The notes beneath the pieces were generated by a model. That model made no database searches. It was given only the letters and a program-made list of their open reading frames with translations, and had not been told where the DNA came from. Shown here piece after piece: positions 34,216 to 47,476 of a stretch of 64,000 nt of DNA. The stretch comes from Margaritispora aquatica (lineage: Eukaryota > Ascomycota > Leotiomycetes > Helotiales > Discinellaceae): positions 1,054,001 to 1,118,000 of the forward strand of contig VJWN01000011.1 of assembly GCA_007644065.1 (NCBI GenBank). The letters are read 5' to 3'. The position numbers and the translations under genes are program-made. Numbering within the stretch: the first letter of the stretch is position 1; the number at the start of each line of letters is the position of its first letter.

Positions 34216-36027
34216 TCAACCACAAACCACACCCTCCTTGGAGATATCCATTTTCTCCACCACCTCGCCCTTCTTCTCTTTCACATCACCCACAACCTCA
34301 ACCTCAACCTCAACCTCAACATGACCCTCCCCTACAATTGCTTGCTGTCCCGCTTTCTCCTGAGCCTCCAAAGCCGCTCTCTCCTTCTTACTGAGCGTCA
34401 AGCTCCCCTTCAACAGCGCCTCTTTGGGCAACGGCCTCACGTAGGGCTGCACCACCCACCATGGCCTCTTACACGCCTTGACCGTCTCAACGGAGCTCTC
34501 ATCGATTTCCTCTTCCACGCTTTCTTCTCCTGCCGCCTCTTTCTTCTTCGTCTCTGATTTGTGCTCCGCCTCTTTCACGGCCATCAACCGCTCATCTTCC
34601 TCCATTTCTTCCTCCCAGCTCCGTCCATCAGTCGCTACATACTGTTTCAAGCCGTCTTTGACAGCCTGCTCAACCATCTGAAGTACATTCTCGAATGCGG
34701 CGATGTCGCCGGCTCGTGCACGCGCAAGTGCATCTCGCACATTGTGATGACGAGCAACAAGTGGACGTAGGAGCTTGAAGAGATGAGGTTGCATGGCTAG
34801 GAGGTTCGGACTAGTAGTCTTCTCTTTGCCGCTTCTCCTTCGCTTCTTCACTGGTGGGCCTTCTTCCTCTTCTGGCACTTCTGCGCTCCATTCATCTTCG
34901 ACTGGGTCTGAGGGTAGATAGAGGGGCTTTCGTGGGGGTGCTTTCGTCTCTAGAACATACTCGTACAATACATCCATGTACCTGCGGAACACCGCGTCCA
35001 TTCTCCAACCGCCTCGTCCATCCTTGCCACGCCAGTACTCTCTGCCCTCGTCACCAATAGTTGGTGGCTCAGCAAATATGGCAGGATCGTACAGATTGCC
35101 TTCAGCAGACATGACACCATCTGCCCCGGTCTCCTCGAGGCATCGTTCGATATCCTCTTTCCTCAAGATGTTACCATTTGCAAAAAGGACCGTTTCTTTT
35201 GGCAGGTTCTCCCTGAGCCAGCGGATAGTAGACCAATCTGCCAAGCCAGTCTTATGTCCCTTCATATCCCGTGTCCGTCCATGGACTGTCAAAATGGAAG
35301 CACCAGCCTTCAAAACATTCTGTGCATACTCCAATGTCTTCTCTCTTGTCTCCAGGATCCGGATTTTGGCCGTGACAGGGACATCGAGTTCTTTGTGTAA
35401 CGTGTTGATCAACGAGAATATCAACTCCTGATCTTCCTGCAAGAAAGCACCATATCTGCCCTTCCGCGCAATCCCCTGTGGACAGCCCAAGTTTAAGTCC
35501 ACCGCATCGCAATACGGTGCCACGTACTTAGCAGCATTCAGCAACTCATCCGGGTTATTGGCACAGAATTGCACGAACAATGGTCTATCAAATTTGGTAT
35601 TTCCGTCCAAGAAGACATTCGTAGGTTTCTTGTTCGAGTCAGCGCTTGGATGCGACTCGAGCGAGGATCGTAATGGCTGGAAATGATGATCCCGGAATTT
35701 GGCTGTCTCGCTGAACATGCGCGCATGTAGCATAGGTGTGTATGCGACCAGATCTTGTGGTGTAGAAGGAGGCATGAAGGAGCGACTTAGCATGCGCCAG
35801 GCCTGCAATACTATCAGTTATCATCGACATAGAATAGGGCTAATACAACCTACAAACTCAGACTGATCGACCATAGGGGCAAGAACAAACTTTGGGCTTC
35901 CAATGCTCTCATAGAAAGCACGGCCATGGAGCCTTTTAGATAGCCCATGGCTAGATTCCTTGCAGCCATTATTGTTTGATTGGGGTGAAAGGACTTTCAT
36001 CGAGGCAGAGTCATTCGCCATCATCAT
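34216..36027 (-). CDS. dus1: tRNA-dihydrouridine synthase (Dus1 type)
   Basis: FMN-dependent reductase that makes dihydrouridine in the D-loop of tRNAs. Two exons, 36027-35854 and 35802-34216, over a 51-nt phase-0 intron; 586 residues. Signature blocks: KFVLAPMVDQSEF|AWRMLSR, YTPMLHARMF, FVQFCANNPDELLNAA, DLNLGCPQGIARKGRYGAFL with the catalytic Cys near residue 165, VTAKIRIL, LTVHGRTRDMKG, LFANGNILRKEDI and VMSAEGNLYDP. The C-terminal third is basic and acidic by turns, with KKRRR, a predicted coiled Glu-rich stretch and a (Val-Glu)n tail coded by a hexanucleotide repeat. An ATG at 36141 would add 38 residues; 36027 has a better context (A at -3) and a family-like N-terminus. No mitochondrial signal is needed for Dus1. 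Confidence 0.92.
34297..34321 (-). repeat. Hexanucleotide repeat coding the Val-Glu tail of Dus1
   Basis: Four tandem ACCTCA units on the plus strand read GAGGTT on the coding strand and give the VEVEVEVEV run near the C-terminus. In-frame length variation is likely. Confidence 0.8.
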
Positions 36028-36951
36028 GATGTTTCGAAGAGACCGGAAAAGTGATCGCTGGGTACCAGCCCACCGTCCAGGAAATTGCGATAGACAAGCC
36101 AGAATTGAGGTGTTGGAAGGCCGTCCGATAGTATTTCGCATATGACCTTTTGGTCAAGTCCTGTAAAATACTTTCCAAAGCCCTTCCCGCGAGGCTGACA
36201 AGTGAAGGAAAGTCATAGCGTGATCAACCAATAAGCATCATCGTAGACATGCTAGAGGGGTCTTGGCGCTGGTGTTGAGACTTAAAATTCAATAATAAAA
36301 CCTTGAAATTTTAAATCTTGTTTAAAATCACAGATTTAGTCATATCAATAGGCCCATATAAGTCAATTACCCTCGAAAGTCTCGTGTATTATGCAGCTAC
36401 GAATGCCTCCCTTCCTGATCTTCAACCCACTCTACCAAACAATTGCTGAGAATACACATGATGCGGACCTGAGAAGCAATGAAAAATGACTGTACAATAT
36501 CCACCTATATGCCCCCTTGCATCAGTCGATTGCCCATTAGAGAGCGGAAGAAAGAGCATGAATAACACCAAGGACACGGAAGCGAGACCCATCTAGTAAA
36601 CCAAAAGGCGATTCACCAGCCTGGATCTATACACTGTTACGATTCCCCAAAAATTGGTAAGACTCCATAATGGTACCTCGCACTGGTAAGCTTCCTCAAT
36701 CCGTGTCTCTTATCAAGTGATTCTTTTTGGTTCCACCCACAACAAGACGGCCGGCACCTGTCTAATGAAAGAATATAGTGCTCAAACAAAATCGCTCAAG
36801 ATGTGATGACTCCAGACACCATGAATGCGAACCTAGTAAACTCCATGAAATTCTGAATTTTGCGAGGCCGTCTCTTTTGTTATGCCTTACGCTATGAGAG
36901 GGATTGATGTGGTTCTCGTCGACTGATTACACAGCCATAATCGTATTCTCG
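36028..36951. other. Intergenic region between two minus-strand genes
   Basis: About 0.9 kb holding the dus1 promoter and the 3' UTR of the bni4-like gene. Includes an A/T-rich palindromic patch (AATTTTAAATCTTGTTTAAAAT) near 36305-36330. No gene seen. Confidence 0.5.
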
Positions 36952-39760
36952 TTAGAAGAAGTGCGTGTATATTTTAGAGTTCTCATGAACCTCCATTTCC
37001 TGCAAGGTTGGTTAGTGAAATATGGAGAAGAAAGATCAGGCGACATACCATCTTGAAGGTATTGAGTTCCTCTTTGATTTGTTGAGCAAGCATTGGCGTC
37101 AATCGGTTGCAGGTTGCAATTTCACCCCGACGATCATACTCTCCACTTGGCCAAGTGTCATGAAACTGAATTCGAGGGCTGAATGTCGCATTCCTCTTTG
37201 CCACTGATCCCTGAGGAGTTCCGGGAACACTTTTAGAGTCTGAACGAAACCTTAAAGCGGACATGAAGTAGTCTTCACCTCCTAGTGTCACAGACCCAGT
37301 CCTTCGATGGCCTTGTTGCTCATCATTTGGCGTGCTCGGTGCGGATGAGTTGGGGGACTCATTGATATGTGGGATTTGGGGAAGTTGAAGGTTTGGTGAT
37401 TTACTGTCCAATGGACGAATGACAGGGGATGAGCTGCCAGAGTCGGTGCCAGAGCCTTGGTGTGGTCAGCATTAATAGAAACATCGATAAAAAGAAAACT
37501 TACGTTTCAATATTCCCTTTTTCACAGCAGCTAAAACTTCAGCTCGTTCCATCTCTCCTCCAACTATACTTTTTCTGGCTGCTGAGTTTTCTGTGCCGGA
37601 GCTCCCTAGACGTTCAGATGCACCAAGACCAGCGGCTGCTGCATCAATGGAATTCCTCTCCAATTTTGGAAATCCGGTTCCACCTCCAACCTGATCATGT
37701 GGATTAGAGTTAACGTTGACCTTCTCTCTTTCCGCTTCCACAGTAACCATTGAGACCTGGGCTTGGCTGGCTTGAGGAAGAGCTGCGTCGGCCGCAGGTA
37801 CACCGATAACGGATTTCGGTCGGAATAATCCGACGAGCGATCGAGTAGACTTCTTCATTCCTTTGCCCATCTTTCGGATCATGATTGAGGCCGAGGAAGC
37901 GGTCGAAGAAATGGAAAAATTATCGGTTGATCCAGTGAAGTAATGTCCCTGCCCATTGTAAATTCCAGATCCAATACCAGACGCTTCCTGTTGCTGAGCG
38001 ATTCGAACCTGCTCAGCATCTTGTTCTTCTTGGTATTTCTCCTTTCGGGTTTTGGAACGATCCGCTGCATTGTTGGAGGCACTGTTCTCTGCTGATGCCC
38101 GTCGCAGTTCAGCAGCACTACCAAATGAGAAGGCTCTTCGAAGTCGTGAAGTTTTACTCTTCCTTCCCTCCTTATCATTGAGCGCTGCCAATTGTTGCGC
38201 AGCCGGACTCGAAGTGTTGGTGACATTCGCGACCTGCGCATACGTTGGTTTCGATTGTTGTTGAAGAGCGGCACTAACAGTCGATGCGAACGAGTCCTTG
38301 GTCGCAGGCTCGGAATTCATCGTCACCGGCTTGGACAAAGGAGAGGGATTGACGATTCTTTTCGCGGCATCGGTAGACGAAGCTCGTGGAGGAATGTTTA
38401 CTAGTCGTGGCACATCTTGTTTGCCAGATGATTGTTCTGCGATTGCATTGCCGGTTGGAGATTGCGAGGAAGTTGGGGCGGGGTTTGAAGGTGCCATGGA
38501 TCCGCTTGCCTCTCGCTTGGCCGCCTGAATTTTGTTAGTTTCTTAGCGAAATTACCCCAAGAAGACCTAATTGGTAGTGGATGAATGAAACACAAATTCT
38601 TCATGCTATAAGAACATTAAGGAGTTACATACCGAACCTGGTCGTGAATGACTACTCCGACGAGACTGAATACTGTCCGAGCTTCCATTTCGTCCGTGAC
38701 TAGGACCTGATCGAAACCCTACAACGGGTGAACTGCGAAGAGGATGTTGTTGATGATCAATTCGACCATTTGCTGAGCTTACTTGCCGTGCCCCCTGCTG
38801 CAAAAAGCCATTTGATGCACCCGCAAAATCCGCAGCATCTATAGTGTGAATGCTGCGACGCCTATATCTCTTGGCTTGATCTTCAGAAATGTGGCGATTT
38901 AACACGAGATCATCTGCGGTCCGGGAAGTACCTGCTGCAAACTGACCGGTTGGTTGGGCAAACTGTGGCATTTGCATGCTAAATGCGTTATATTGTGGCA
39001 TGGGCGATATTTGAGGAGCTAATTGTTGCGTGGGGTTATTGCCATAGAACTGCATAACGTTTGGCATCGAAGACATGGAGGCAGACGGCTGCACTGCTGG
39101 CAATTGAGTTGTCGTAGGCTGTGAAACCGGAAGGCTGCCCGTGGAAGATTCAGAGCGTCTGTTATTTGGGCGTCTGTACCGTTCAGGCGCAGCTTTTACG
39201 GGCGAGGAAGTAGTTGGCGATGGTATGGAGAAAATTTGCCCAGGATTTGATACAGTCGAAAGTGGCCTTGCTATACCAGCCACTCCACGAGTTGTTATCA
39301 TCAGGGCTGAATCATCCTTGGTCCCAGATTTATGACTGAGAGAGGAAAGATCTGAAGATGAAGTCGAAGACGTTGTTGAAATTGAGGCCGCGGCTGGATA
39401 TCTTGAACGACTACTTCCACTCGTGTTTGAGGAGTCTGTGGGAACAATGGGAGCAGAAGATGTCCTCAGCTCTGACCTCAGATGGGGTCCAGATTGTGTC
39501 CGTTGGCCCGATGTGGCAAGGCTTGGGGTGCTGGTGAAGGCATATGGAGCAATCGGTGCCATTGCAGTATGTCCACGATAAGTAGTGGTAGCAACGTTGG
39601 CATTCAACCCATGGAAGCTATTCCGTTGCGTCCCTTGGTTGGCAGAAAATTGTCCTGAGGATTGCGGTGTGTGTATAATGCCAGAGGCAGACGAGGGACG
39701 TGTTTGGAGCATTGTGACTGTGGTTGATTGTTGTGGATATGTTTGAACAAGGGCTGCCAT
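36952..39760 (-). CDS. bni4: Bni4-like scaffold protein, predicted PP1-binding
   Basis: Four exons, 39760-38633, 38524-37504, 37455-37049 and 36999-36952, introns 108, 48 and 49 nt; 867 residues. Most of the protein is disordered: Ser/Thr/Gln/Asn-rich, with a basic SRS-like segment (RRSIHTIDAADF, GRNGSSDSIQSRRSSHSRPGS). Conserved-looking islands: SRLRRAFSFGSAAELRRASA, EKYQEEQDAEQVRIAQQQ, SASIMIRKMGKGMKKSTRSL and VLAAVKKGILKRSG. The C-terminal block ATFSPRIQFHDTWPSGEYDR, followed by an LTPMLAQQIKEELNTFKM helix, is the hallmark of Bni4, where an F-x-x/RVxF-type site recruits protein phosphatase 1 (Glc7) to the bud neck or septum to place chitin synthase. Function in hyphae is inferred from yeast. 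The final exon is only 15 codons. Confidence 0.72.
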
Positions 39761-42700
39761 ATTGGGATCTGCGGAAGTCTCTTATGGTATAGCGAGCAAG
39801 AAGGGATGCGTACTATTCGCAGATCGTATCCGCGTTCGAAGGCAGACGAGTGTCTGTGGCCAGGAGAGGACGTGTTCAATTAGTTCTGCAATCGGAGAGT
39901 GTCAGTAAAATTTCCAGGCTATTGTTATTGTGCTCACGCGTGAAAGAGGCTGGTGTTCTTGGGATATGCAAAGTCTCGTTGCCCACGCTGAAGGATCGGG
40001 TGATGTCCTCGCTTTACGAACCTTGAAAATGAAAATATGTGCCGAAGAAGATGCAATTATTATGAAGAGCGTAGAATTGAAATCAACACGAGTTAACGGT
40101 TGAAATACAAAGACCGAATCGAAATAGGTCGCCGGCGGCCAGGGAGTTATTTGGATTTGAAGGTCGTTTCGTATCAGCCAGAGCAACACTTTTACCGTGA
40201 GCACTGTACTGTCACTGCCTGGAAAGACTCAAATCTGCCACAACAAAGATGAGCATATGTCCGAGACTCCTCTGAATGTATATTCCAACCTCGCACAATG
40301 AATAGGCACGTCTCCGGGTCGAGGCTCACTGAGAGGGACGTTGAAAGCCCGGAAGAAGCGAGAGTAGTGGAGGAATGGGAGGAGCTGTAATAGCGTTCAA
40401 CGATTGACACAACAGAGCAACAGAAACGAAAATAAAGAAGAGATGGGAATTCCTGGGAAGATTGAGGATGGAGGGGGAAAAGGAACTTGAGCGGATTGAA
40501 GCAACTGGCTTGGGTGTCTTCAACAGCTGATAGAATTGAAAGACAGAGCCTGGGGGGGATGGATGAGGTGGAAAAGAAAGAGGGAGTTTTGGAATTTCAA
40601 GCCGGCGTCTGCAACCACGTACAGGGGCTGAACGCGAGCTATACCGTACTGGTTTCTAGGGGGCTTGCATAAACAGGTCTCCACTACTTGGGGGGTGGGA
40701 AGGGGCGATCAACCACTAAGGTATCCCTATCTTTGCCGAGTGGTTTCCGGATTAGGTTTTGCTACAGTACTTATGAGCATAAATCATATCTTTCATAAGG
40801 TATATTATTTTATATCAGTTAATCACGAATTGGGAATCAGCACACACTTATATGATTGTGCTAGATGATATAGTATTTTGGTAGTACCAGAATGCAAACA
40901 ATATACAGTTTACGCGCAGCAAAAAGAAAACAATATCAAAGTCAATAAACAAATAACAAACAACATCAACATAACATAGGGAATATACACTGTCTGTCTT
41001 CCGGTGATGTCAACTACCTCACTCTCATACTCATACTTATTCGTATCTACTTATATTATTTCTCACTCCTCCTCACTCCTCCTCTTGAGATACTGCCTGC
41101 TGTAGGCTTACTACATATATACTATTCACTAAGATAGGTATAGCTAAATATTTCATCTCTATACCCACCTTAGATAAATTAGTCACGATAGACTCGCTAA
41201 TCGACTTGCTCACTTGAACTCATAGAACTTATTGGATATTAGCTTGACTAGTGGTTACAATTCGTGATGTTTATTTCATGGAGAGGTGCATGTACACATA
41301 CGGATGCATATAATAGACGACATCCTACTCCTAATACACGAGCTAATTGACCTCTTTCCCTGGCACTTTGGTCATCCAAAAACCATCAAGCTTCAAGAGC
41401 CATGATCAGTTGCACTTGGTTTGCAGATACCACAGCCGAGTCGCGGACACGACTGAACAGTGGTGCAAGATTGATTAATATATAGGAATAAAGCTGTCAA
41501 ACCCAGCAACCTTAAATAGTTGACCCAGGAAGTTCACTCCAGCTGGAGAATCACACAAATGAATAAAACCCTTTCAAATTATAATGATCATATATGGTGC
41601 TGCTGGTATTCATGTATACTCTTACATCAATCAGCCTTGGCCGTTGCACTACCACCTCTGTACAAAGATACAACTTGTCCTCCCTTTGGCTTGTCGTTAT
41701 CAAGCAACGGCCTCATCACCGGTCAGATCGGCCGAAATAAAATACGGTACCGTACCATGCCTTGCTTTTGTCCCCTGTTTGGTGGCTTCTGGAGAAGTCT
41801 GGAGACAAAAAGCAAGGGCTGCTGATTAAGCTCTGGAGAAGGAAAGGATACCCATTTCTGAAACGCCATGGTCGAGAGATGTGTTCAGGCGATAAATAAT
41901 AAAGATATCAACCTTTCATCCAAACAAGTCCCAAACCTGTGGTATTGACATCTTTCTCTTTGACGATGTCGAGACTTCTCATGCTAGATGAGAAGCTACA
42001 CCACCAAACGACCATTCGTCAATTGATCAATTGATCAATTCGCCAACTGGCCTCGGGATGTTTGTCTTCTCATCAAAGGTGTGCTTCATGCCGTAGGCTC
42101 TATTGGCCTTTGACTTGAAGAATCGAGCTTCGGGAGTGTCTCCTTTCTGCAGCCAAAACAAGCCATTCTCACAGAAAAATCATCTCATAGGCTGCTGAAA
42201 CTGCAGTTACTATTCGATTTTCCTTCATCTGGTTGAGCGCGTCATCCCTGGGATGCATGTCTTAGCACCAGCCATCAAATCTTTCATGCATGCATATTGG
42301 CGTTGGACCACGGATATCTTGGAGGTCCGGACTTTCTCGTACTTTTGGCAAAATGGGCTGCATATAAAGTACGAGGAAATTGGAAGTCATAGGGTGCACA
42401 ATTGTGTTTATATCAGAGTAATGAAAACTCTGTGTGCTCAATGGCAACGTTGGTACAAAAGTGGCTTTTGTCAAATCCATATGGGGCACCATTACAATAA
42501 TCGGATTCTGAGAGTGTGCCACAGAAGCTTACACAACTGATCGAAATTCGCTTTTGAGTACGAGACATTTCGTATTCTGGAGGTCTCAAGTTATTCTCGG
42601 TCAGAGACAGACAGGTGTGCCTCGAATGTTGAAATCAAGCCCTAAAATGATACCCATCAGACCGCCAGTCTCCTGTTACAATTTCGATGAGTTGCTAAAA

Positions 42701-45700
42701 ATCGAAGAATGTGGAGCTGCGTTGAGTGGTACACGATCTCGACAAGGCAGACGGATTACCGTTGCAACGACCTTGCTTGTCCGGGTCACAGATCTGCATT
42801 AATTTGTACGTGGCCGTCTCTTCTGTCATTGTTTCTAGAAATCCTAGGTCCGAGTTTGGTCTCATCGTTAGGATGAAACAAGCTGCCTGAAGATGATCCT
42901 CATGATTCAAGATAAGGTCTGAAATTCGCTTAAGAAATGGTCAAGGCGCCACGCTGTGTTGTTGCTGTATGGAGTACACCTCCCTAGTCAAAGAGAATGC
43001 AAACACCCTGTAGCCTCAAAGCCCGGAGTCTTCATATCGAGACATTCCATTAAACAATCCCAGCAAAATTTCTACGAACTCCATTATGTACAAAGAGAAT
43101 AGATGGCAATTATACCAGCCGTGTTTCATTTGCAGCTGAATAGAGCGGGATCTCGACCAAGTAGTGCGTAATCTACCACCACTTTACAGCAAGCTAAAGC
43201 GCGACATCGAATTTACATCTGTCTGCGACAGCTCTAGCTTACCAAGGGAGGCAATTCACCTTTTAACGACGGCACAGACGGTAAGATACACCTATGAGAA
43301 TGATAGAGTAGGTTGGTAGCCAACATCAGTGCAAAGACAAAGTTCTCCGTGAGATTGGACTCAACCTTCTCACTCGTCCGAACCCACCAACAACTCACAG
43401 ACTCGACACTAAGTCTGTTTAGTTACAGGGCTCGACAAAGCTTGGCGATCATAAAGCGATCTCTTTGGCCAATAATGAGCTGTTGGGGACCTTTATCCAT
43501 ATTGCGCGTTTGACGCCAGTTCGTATCAATTGCAACCCCTCCTTCGCCTTCACATCTTTGGACTGAACTCTCACTACCCAGACACGCCAGACTCTTACTC
43601 TAGCCTCTGACTACCGTGCTATTATGGATTCCATGAGTGAGCTGCACCAGAAGGGAGGGGGGGGACTCCTCAAAGGGGCTTGCACAGCTACCTAGAACTG
43701 AGAGCTTTGATAGTGTGATGTTACCTACATCTCTCCGCGGAGGCCCTTGGGGCCAAAGCCAGTTCAAATTCCTTCTACTTACCCGGCGTCTAACTGCACC
43801 AGGTGATTAAGTGTCTTACATTTGTAGTATCTCTAAATTGATGAGGAGGTTGTAGTTTCGGTTGATAGGTAATAAGTATACGAGTAGGGATGTACATACC
43901 CCAGGTATTCAGAACATCGATTTATCCACCCAATACGAGCGAACGGCAGCTCGGCAAATTACTGATGGCAAAAGATGCCTGCTTTTATTCTTTAAATTTG
44001 ATGGATAGGAGGTTTCTATCACCATAAACACGAAATCTATTATCATGTTATCTCTACCCGCAATGACGACGGCTTAGTATGCAGCATAACTGCTCCACAA
44101 CATGAGCTGATCCCAATATTCCACTGTTGGTTGTCCACCACCAACCCCCACGACGAAAATGACCACCAAACAGAAAGGATTTCCTCCACCGAACACGAGG
44201 GACGAGTGAGACAGCATCTCACCTGTTCTCCAAAACAGCTGCAAAGAAAATCCAATCGAGGAAGAGAGACACGCGTGTGAGACTTGCATGGGAAGACGAA
44301 CTGCAGCATGATGTAGGCTGTATGTATGTACGATGCACGATCAAGCGCTTGTGCAGGTCTACACCGCTCCAAGCTCGAGTGGGTGAGGCTGGAGACATCC
44401 AAGCAGGTGTACACAAGGAAAGACATACAAGGTAAAGACAGTGTGGATTAACGAATTACCGATCGACCTATGCAGAGATATCTGCTTCTGGGTAAGGCAG
44501 GATGATGTTGGGAGCGTTAGGCAACGTGTTTCTGAGCCTCTTATATGTTTCATTATACTTCTGACAACTGTCAACTCCGTCAGACATATCAGATACCTAA
44601 GGTACCTAGAGATCAAGTGATCATAATCATTATCCCAAGAATTAGGATTGGTCGAAAGTGGGATTTTGGTGCCAAAAGTCTGGTAGCATCTAAAACCTCC
44701 GTACCTGATCAGCCAAGGCATACTCTTGATTTCCTAATACTTAAATATTCTACTCCAGATACTTTTCGAGGTTTCGGACGTGAGAACCTCGTCCATGCTC
44801 AGACATGCAAAGTGCATATGCTGTCTGAAAATATTATTTTGCCTTGACAGCCTTGGGCTTCTGAGAAAATCCTCCAGCCTCCATTTCGCATTGCTGCTCT
44901 TACAAGTACGCATAGAGAAAAGTCTGTCAATAACGCGTCATTGAACGCGCACTGCTATAGTTACACAACGGTGCTTGTTATTGTTTACATAATTTGAATG
45001 TAAACAGGACCGAGGGGAACGCGCATATTCGTTTACATATCCTATGGTGGTATTTTCAGCCTCAGCATCAACAACTTCATACTAATACATATCTATTCTC
45101 GTTAATCTTGAGCTCGTCAGATTAAAATGAACGCAAGATTTAATTCAAATGGAGTCCTTGCTCTTCATGTGATACTTCATTTAGATGAAACGGAAATTGT
45201 CTTTACAACACATTGCACATATGTCGACTCATAAACCCATTGACACGACCACTTAGCTCTGCTCTGATTCGTCATTTGTGCTGTCCTCTCAGGATAGACT
45301 GCAATATTCTGTCAATTGGATTTGAAATTTCTGAGCCAACGCTGACGGAGTTCGAGTCGCTTTCCACATGCTCGCGGCTGTTCGATCCGAAAGCATGTGC
45401 ATATTGGCTTGTTCCCAGCTAATGCTGTACCTGGCCCACTCGCTGGCTATGAGACATCGATCGTTCACTCGGCGGAGAGAAAAGACCCGAATTAAAAACT
45501 GAGCTTCGGCACGATGCTTGAGCAGAAGCTTTTCAAGGTGCGATGCCGCTGTTGCACATGCCTAATGGTTAGAACCGAGTCTCCGGTTCAAAGTATGCAT
45601 GTTGGATTTGATAATAAGTAGCGCGGAGGAAGTGAATGGCTCGTGGCTGGATTTTCGGATATTTCTAAAATGTTCACAAGCCGAGTTGTATTGCAGATTT

Positions 45701-46346
45701 GCAGCAAATGGCTCTGAGAGGGTATTAACCGAGCATACCTATGTCCCTGAGTCACTCGTCGTGCCTTCAATAACTAATCAGTAGTAACAGCAGAGACACC
45801 TTGAAAATCTATTGCGAAATGAAGAAAAGATGTCCTGGGATATGTTAATTACTGGCTCTTAGTCTTGTGCTAGGAAGAGAACGCCGATGAAGATGTATAG
45901 TGTCACTGGGGATGGAGATATTTATCCGTAGAACGTTTGTCTCTTGACAAAGTTAGCGAATTACATATGAACAGGCAAGATTTGAGCGAAAAGCTTTACA
46001 TCTTCCCAACGCCAGAATTTCGATTTCAATATGATATTGATTGAGTCCTCGCTTGCCATGAGATGCTAAACTAGGAATGATGGGATTTTCATGAGAATAC
46101 GAAGGGCAGCGACCCGATTATTTGTTGTTTTCTTGAGCAGAAAGATGAAAAGGGAATTCCATTATTCGCAATGGTTTATTCGGAGGATTGATTATGTCTA
46201 GATTTTGTTGGTTGTAGGTAGTTTCTAACAGATCACACCCCTGCTCACTGCCAACCGCGATCTTCAGCCTCGTCGCGTCTCACTACGATTTTCCATCCAT
46301 TGTTGAAATATTAACTCTATTTCACCTAGCTACCACAACCAACACA
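39761..46346. other. 6.6-kb gene-poor region
   Basis: No supported gene on either strand. The first 700 bp or so is the leader and promoter of the bni4-like gene. The part 40740-41340 is markedly AT-rich with A/T runs, such as decayed repeats have, but I found no terminal repeats or recognisable transposase. Features of note: tandem ATTGATCA units at 42014-42036, a G9-10 run near 43657, an ACGCGT element at 44933 and an inverted forkhead-like pair at 44982-45006 (listed). Frames at 42253-42540 and 44043-44721 are shadows or chance. Confidence 0.5.
44982..45040. promoter_or_regulatory. Inverted pair of forkhead-like sites plus a third copy
   Basis: TGTTTACAT at 44982-44990 and its exact inverse ATGTAAACA at 44998-45006 are 7 nt apart. 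A third TTTACAT with G before it is at 45031-45037. The core GTAAACA matches the forkhead consensus RYAAAYA. An MCB-like ACGCGT lies 45 nt upstream. The nearest gene start is swc5 1.3 kb away, so function is uncertain. Confidence 0.4.
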
Positions 46347-47476
46347 ATGCCACCCGAACTCATCCCTGATGACGAAGATTATGCATCCGAAGAAGACTCC
46401 GACTTTGCGCCAGATGGCGTACCCGCAGAAGAGAAAGAGGTCTCTTCGGAAGAAGAATCAGAAGCCGACGAGCCAGCATTAAAGACCAAGCCCAAAGCCA
46501 CAGCGAAGAGGAAACGCGGCGATGAGGAAGCTGAGGATCTAGGATTCGAGAACTCGGGCGATGAGGCTATTATTGGAGAGGGCGTGAAGCAGAAGAAGAG
46601 GAGACATAAGAAGGCGAAAGCGAAAGGGAAGAGTGCTGAAGAATTGGAGGATGATGAAGGAGGTGAGGGAGGATTGATCAAGACGAGGAGTATGCGGGCA
46701 CAAGAGTGAGTTTCATTCATATGGATACAAAGAGTATATGCTGATTGAACCTTAATAGAAAGGTAGAAAAAAAACCGCTCGTGAACACCGCAGCTGCGAC
46801 AATCGACGTGGATGCAGTATGGGCTGCTATGATATCAGGGAAACCTGCCATAAAACCTGTCGACGAGCCAATGCCATCCACCGAGCCGGGTCCTATGCTC
46901 TCACCTAACACGTCAAACATTCAGCGCACAATGCCTCGAGATGGCAGGGAGCTACGGTCTCCCAGCACATTAAGTGAAGGGCCAGACTCGATGATAATGA
47001 TCAAGCGTACCTACAACTTTGCAGGAAAGGTACATACAGAGGAAAAGCTTGTTCCTCGCCATTCTGCAGAGGCCAAGCTCTTTCTTGCCTCTCAGCCTCC
47101 CCCGGGTTCTGAACCAGCTCCCGAACCAGCCTCAATAGATACGTTAGTAAAACCCAAACGACCACCCAAACTTGCACGACGTTCCGTTTTTGAACCAACA
47201 GTGGAAGGATTTGTCAAGCGAACAGACCTACACTTTGGAGTCAGGAAGGACAGCGATGTCGAGTTGACTAGTATCACGGGTAAGGAGAAAAAATTGAATA
47301 CAGTCCAGAAGAGTGCCATGGATTGGGCTGGCTTTGTGGATGAAGCCGGTATCCAGGATGATCTCGATGCAGCTGGCAAGAGTAAGGGCGCATACCGGGC
47401 AAGACAGGAATTCTTGGCCCGTGTCGAGCAGAAAAAGGAGGAAGATGCACGGAAAGCCAGAGGTTTGCCTGTATAA
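46347..47476 (+). CDS. swc5: Swc5 / BCNT subunit of the SWR1 chromatin-remodelling complex
   Basis: Nuclear protein that helps SWR1 exchange H2A for H2A.Z. Two exons, 46347-46705 and 46759-47476, over a 53-nt intron; 358 residues. The N-terminal third is very acidic (DDEDYASEEDSDFAPD, then SSEEESEADE), expected to hold histone dimers, followed by basic nuclear-signal stretches (KRKRG, KKRRHKKAKAKGK). The C-terminal BCNT domain has KLNTVQKSAMDWAGFVDEAG and DDLDAAGKSKGAYRARQEFL, the conserved W-x-x-F-V...K-x-K-x-x-Y-x-x-R...F-L-x-R signature. Family length and order of parts fit Swc5/CFDP1. Confidence 0.9.

Noticed and set aside
34976..35431. 151-codon plus-strand frame inside dus1
   Set aside because: Antisense shadow of the catalytic domain; no independent support.
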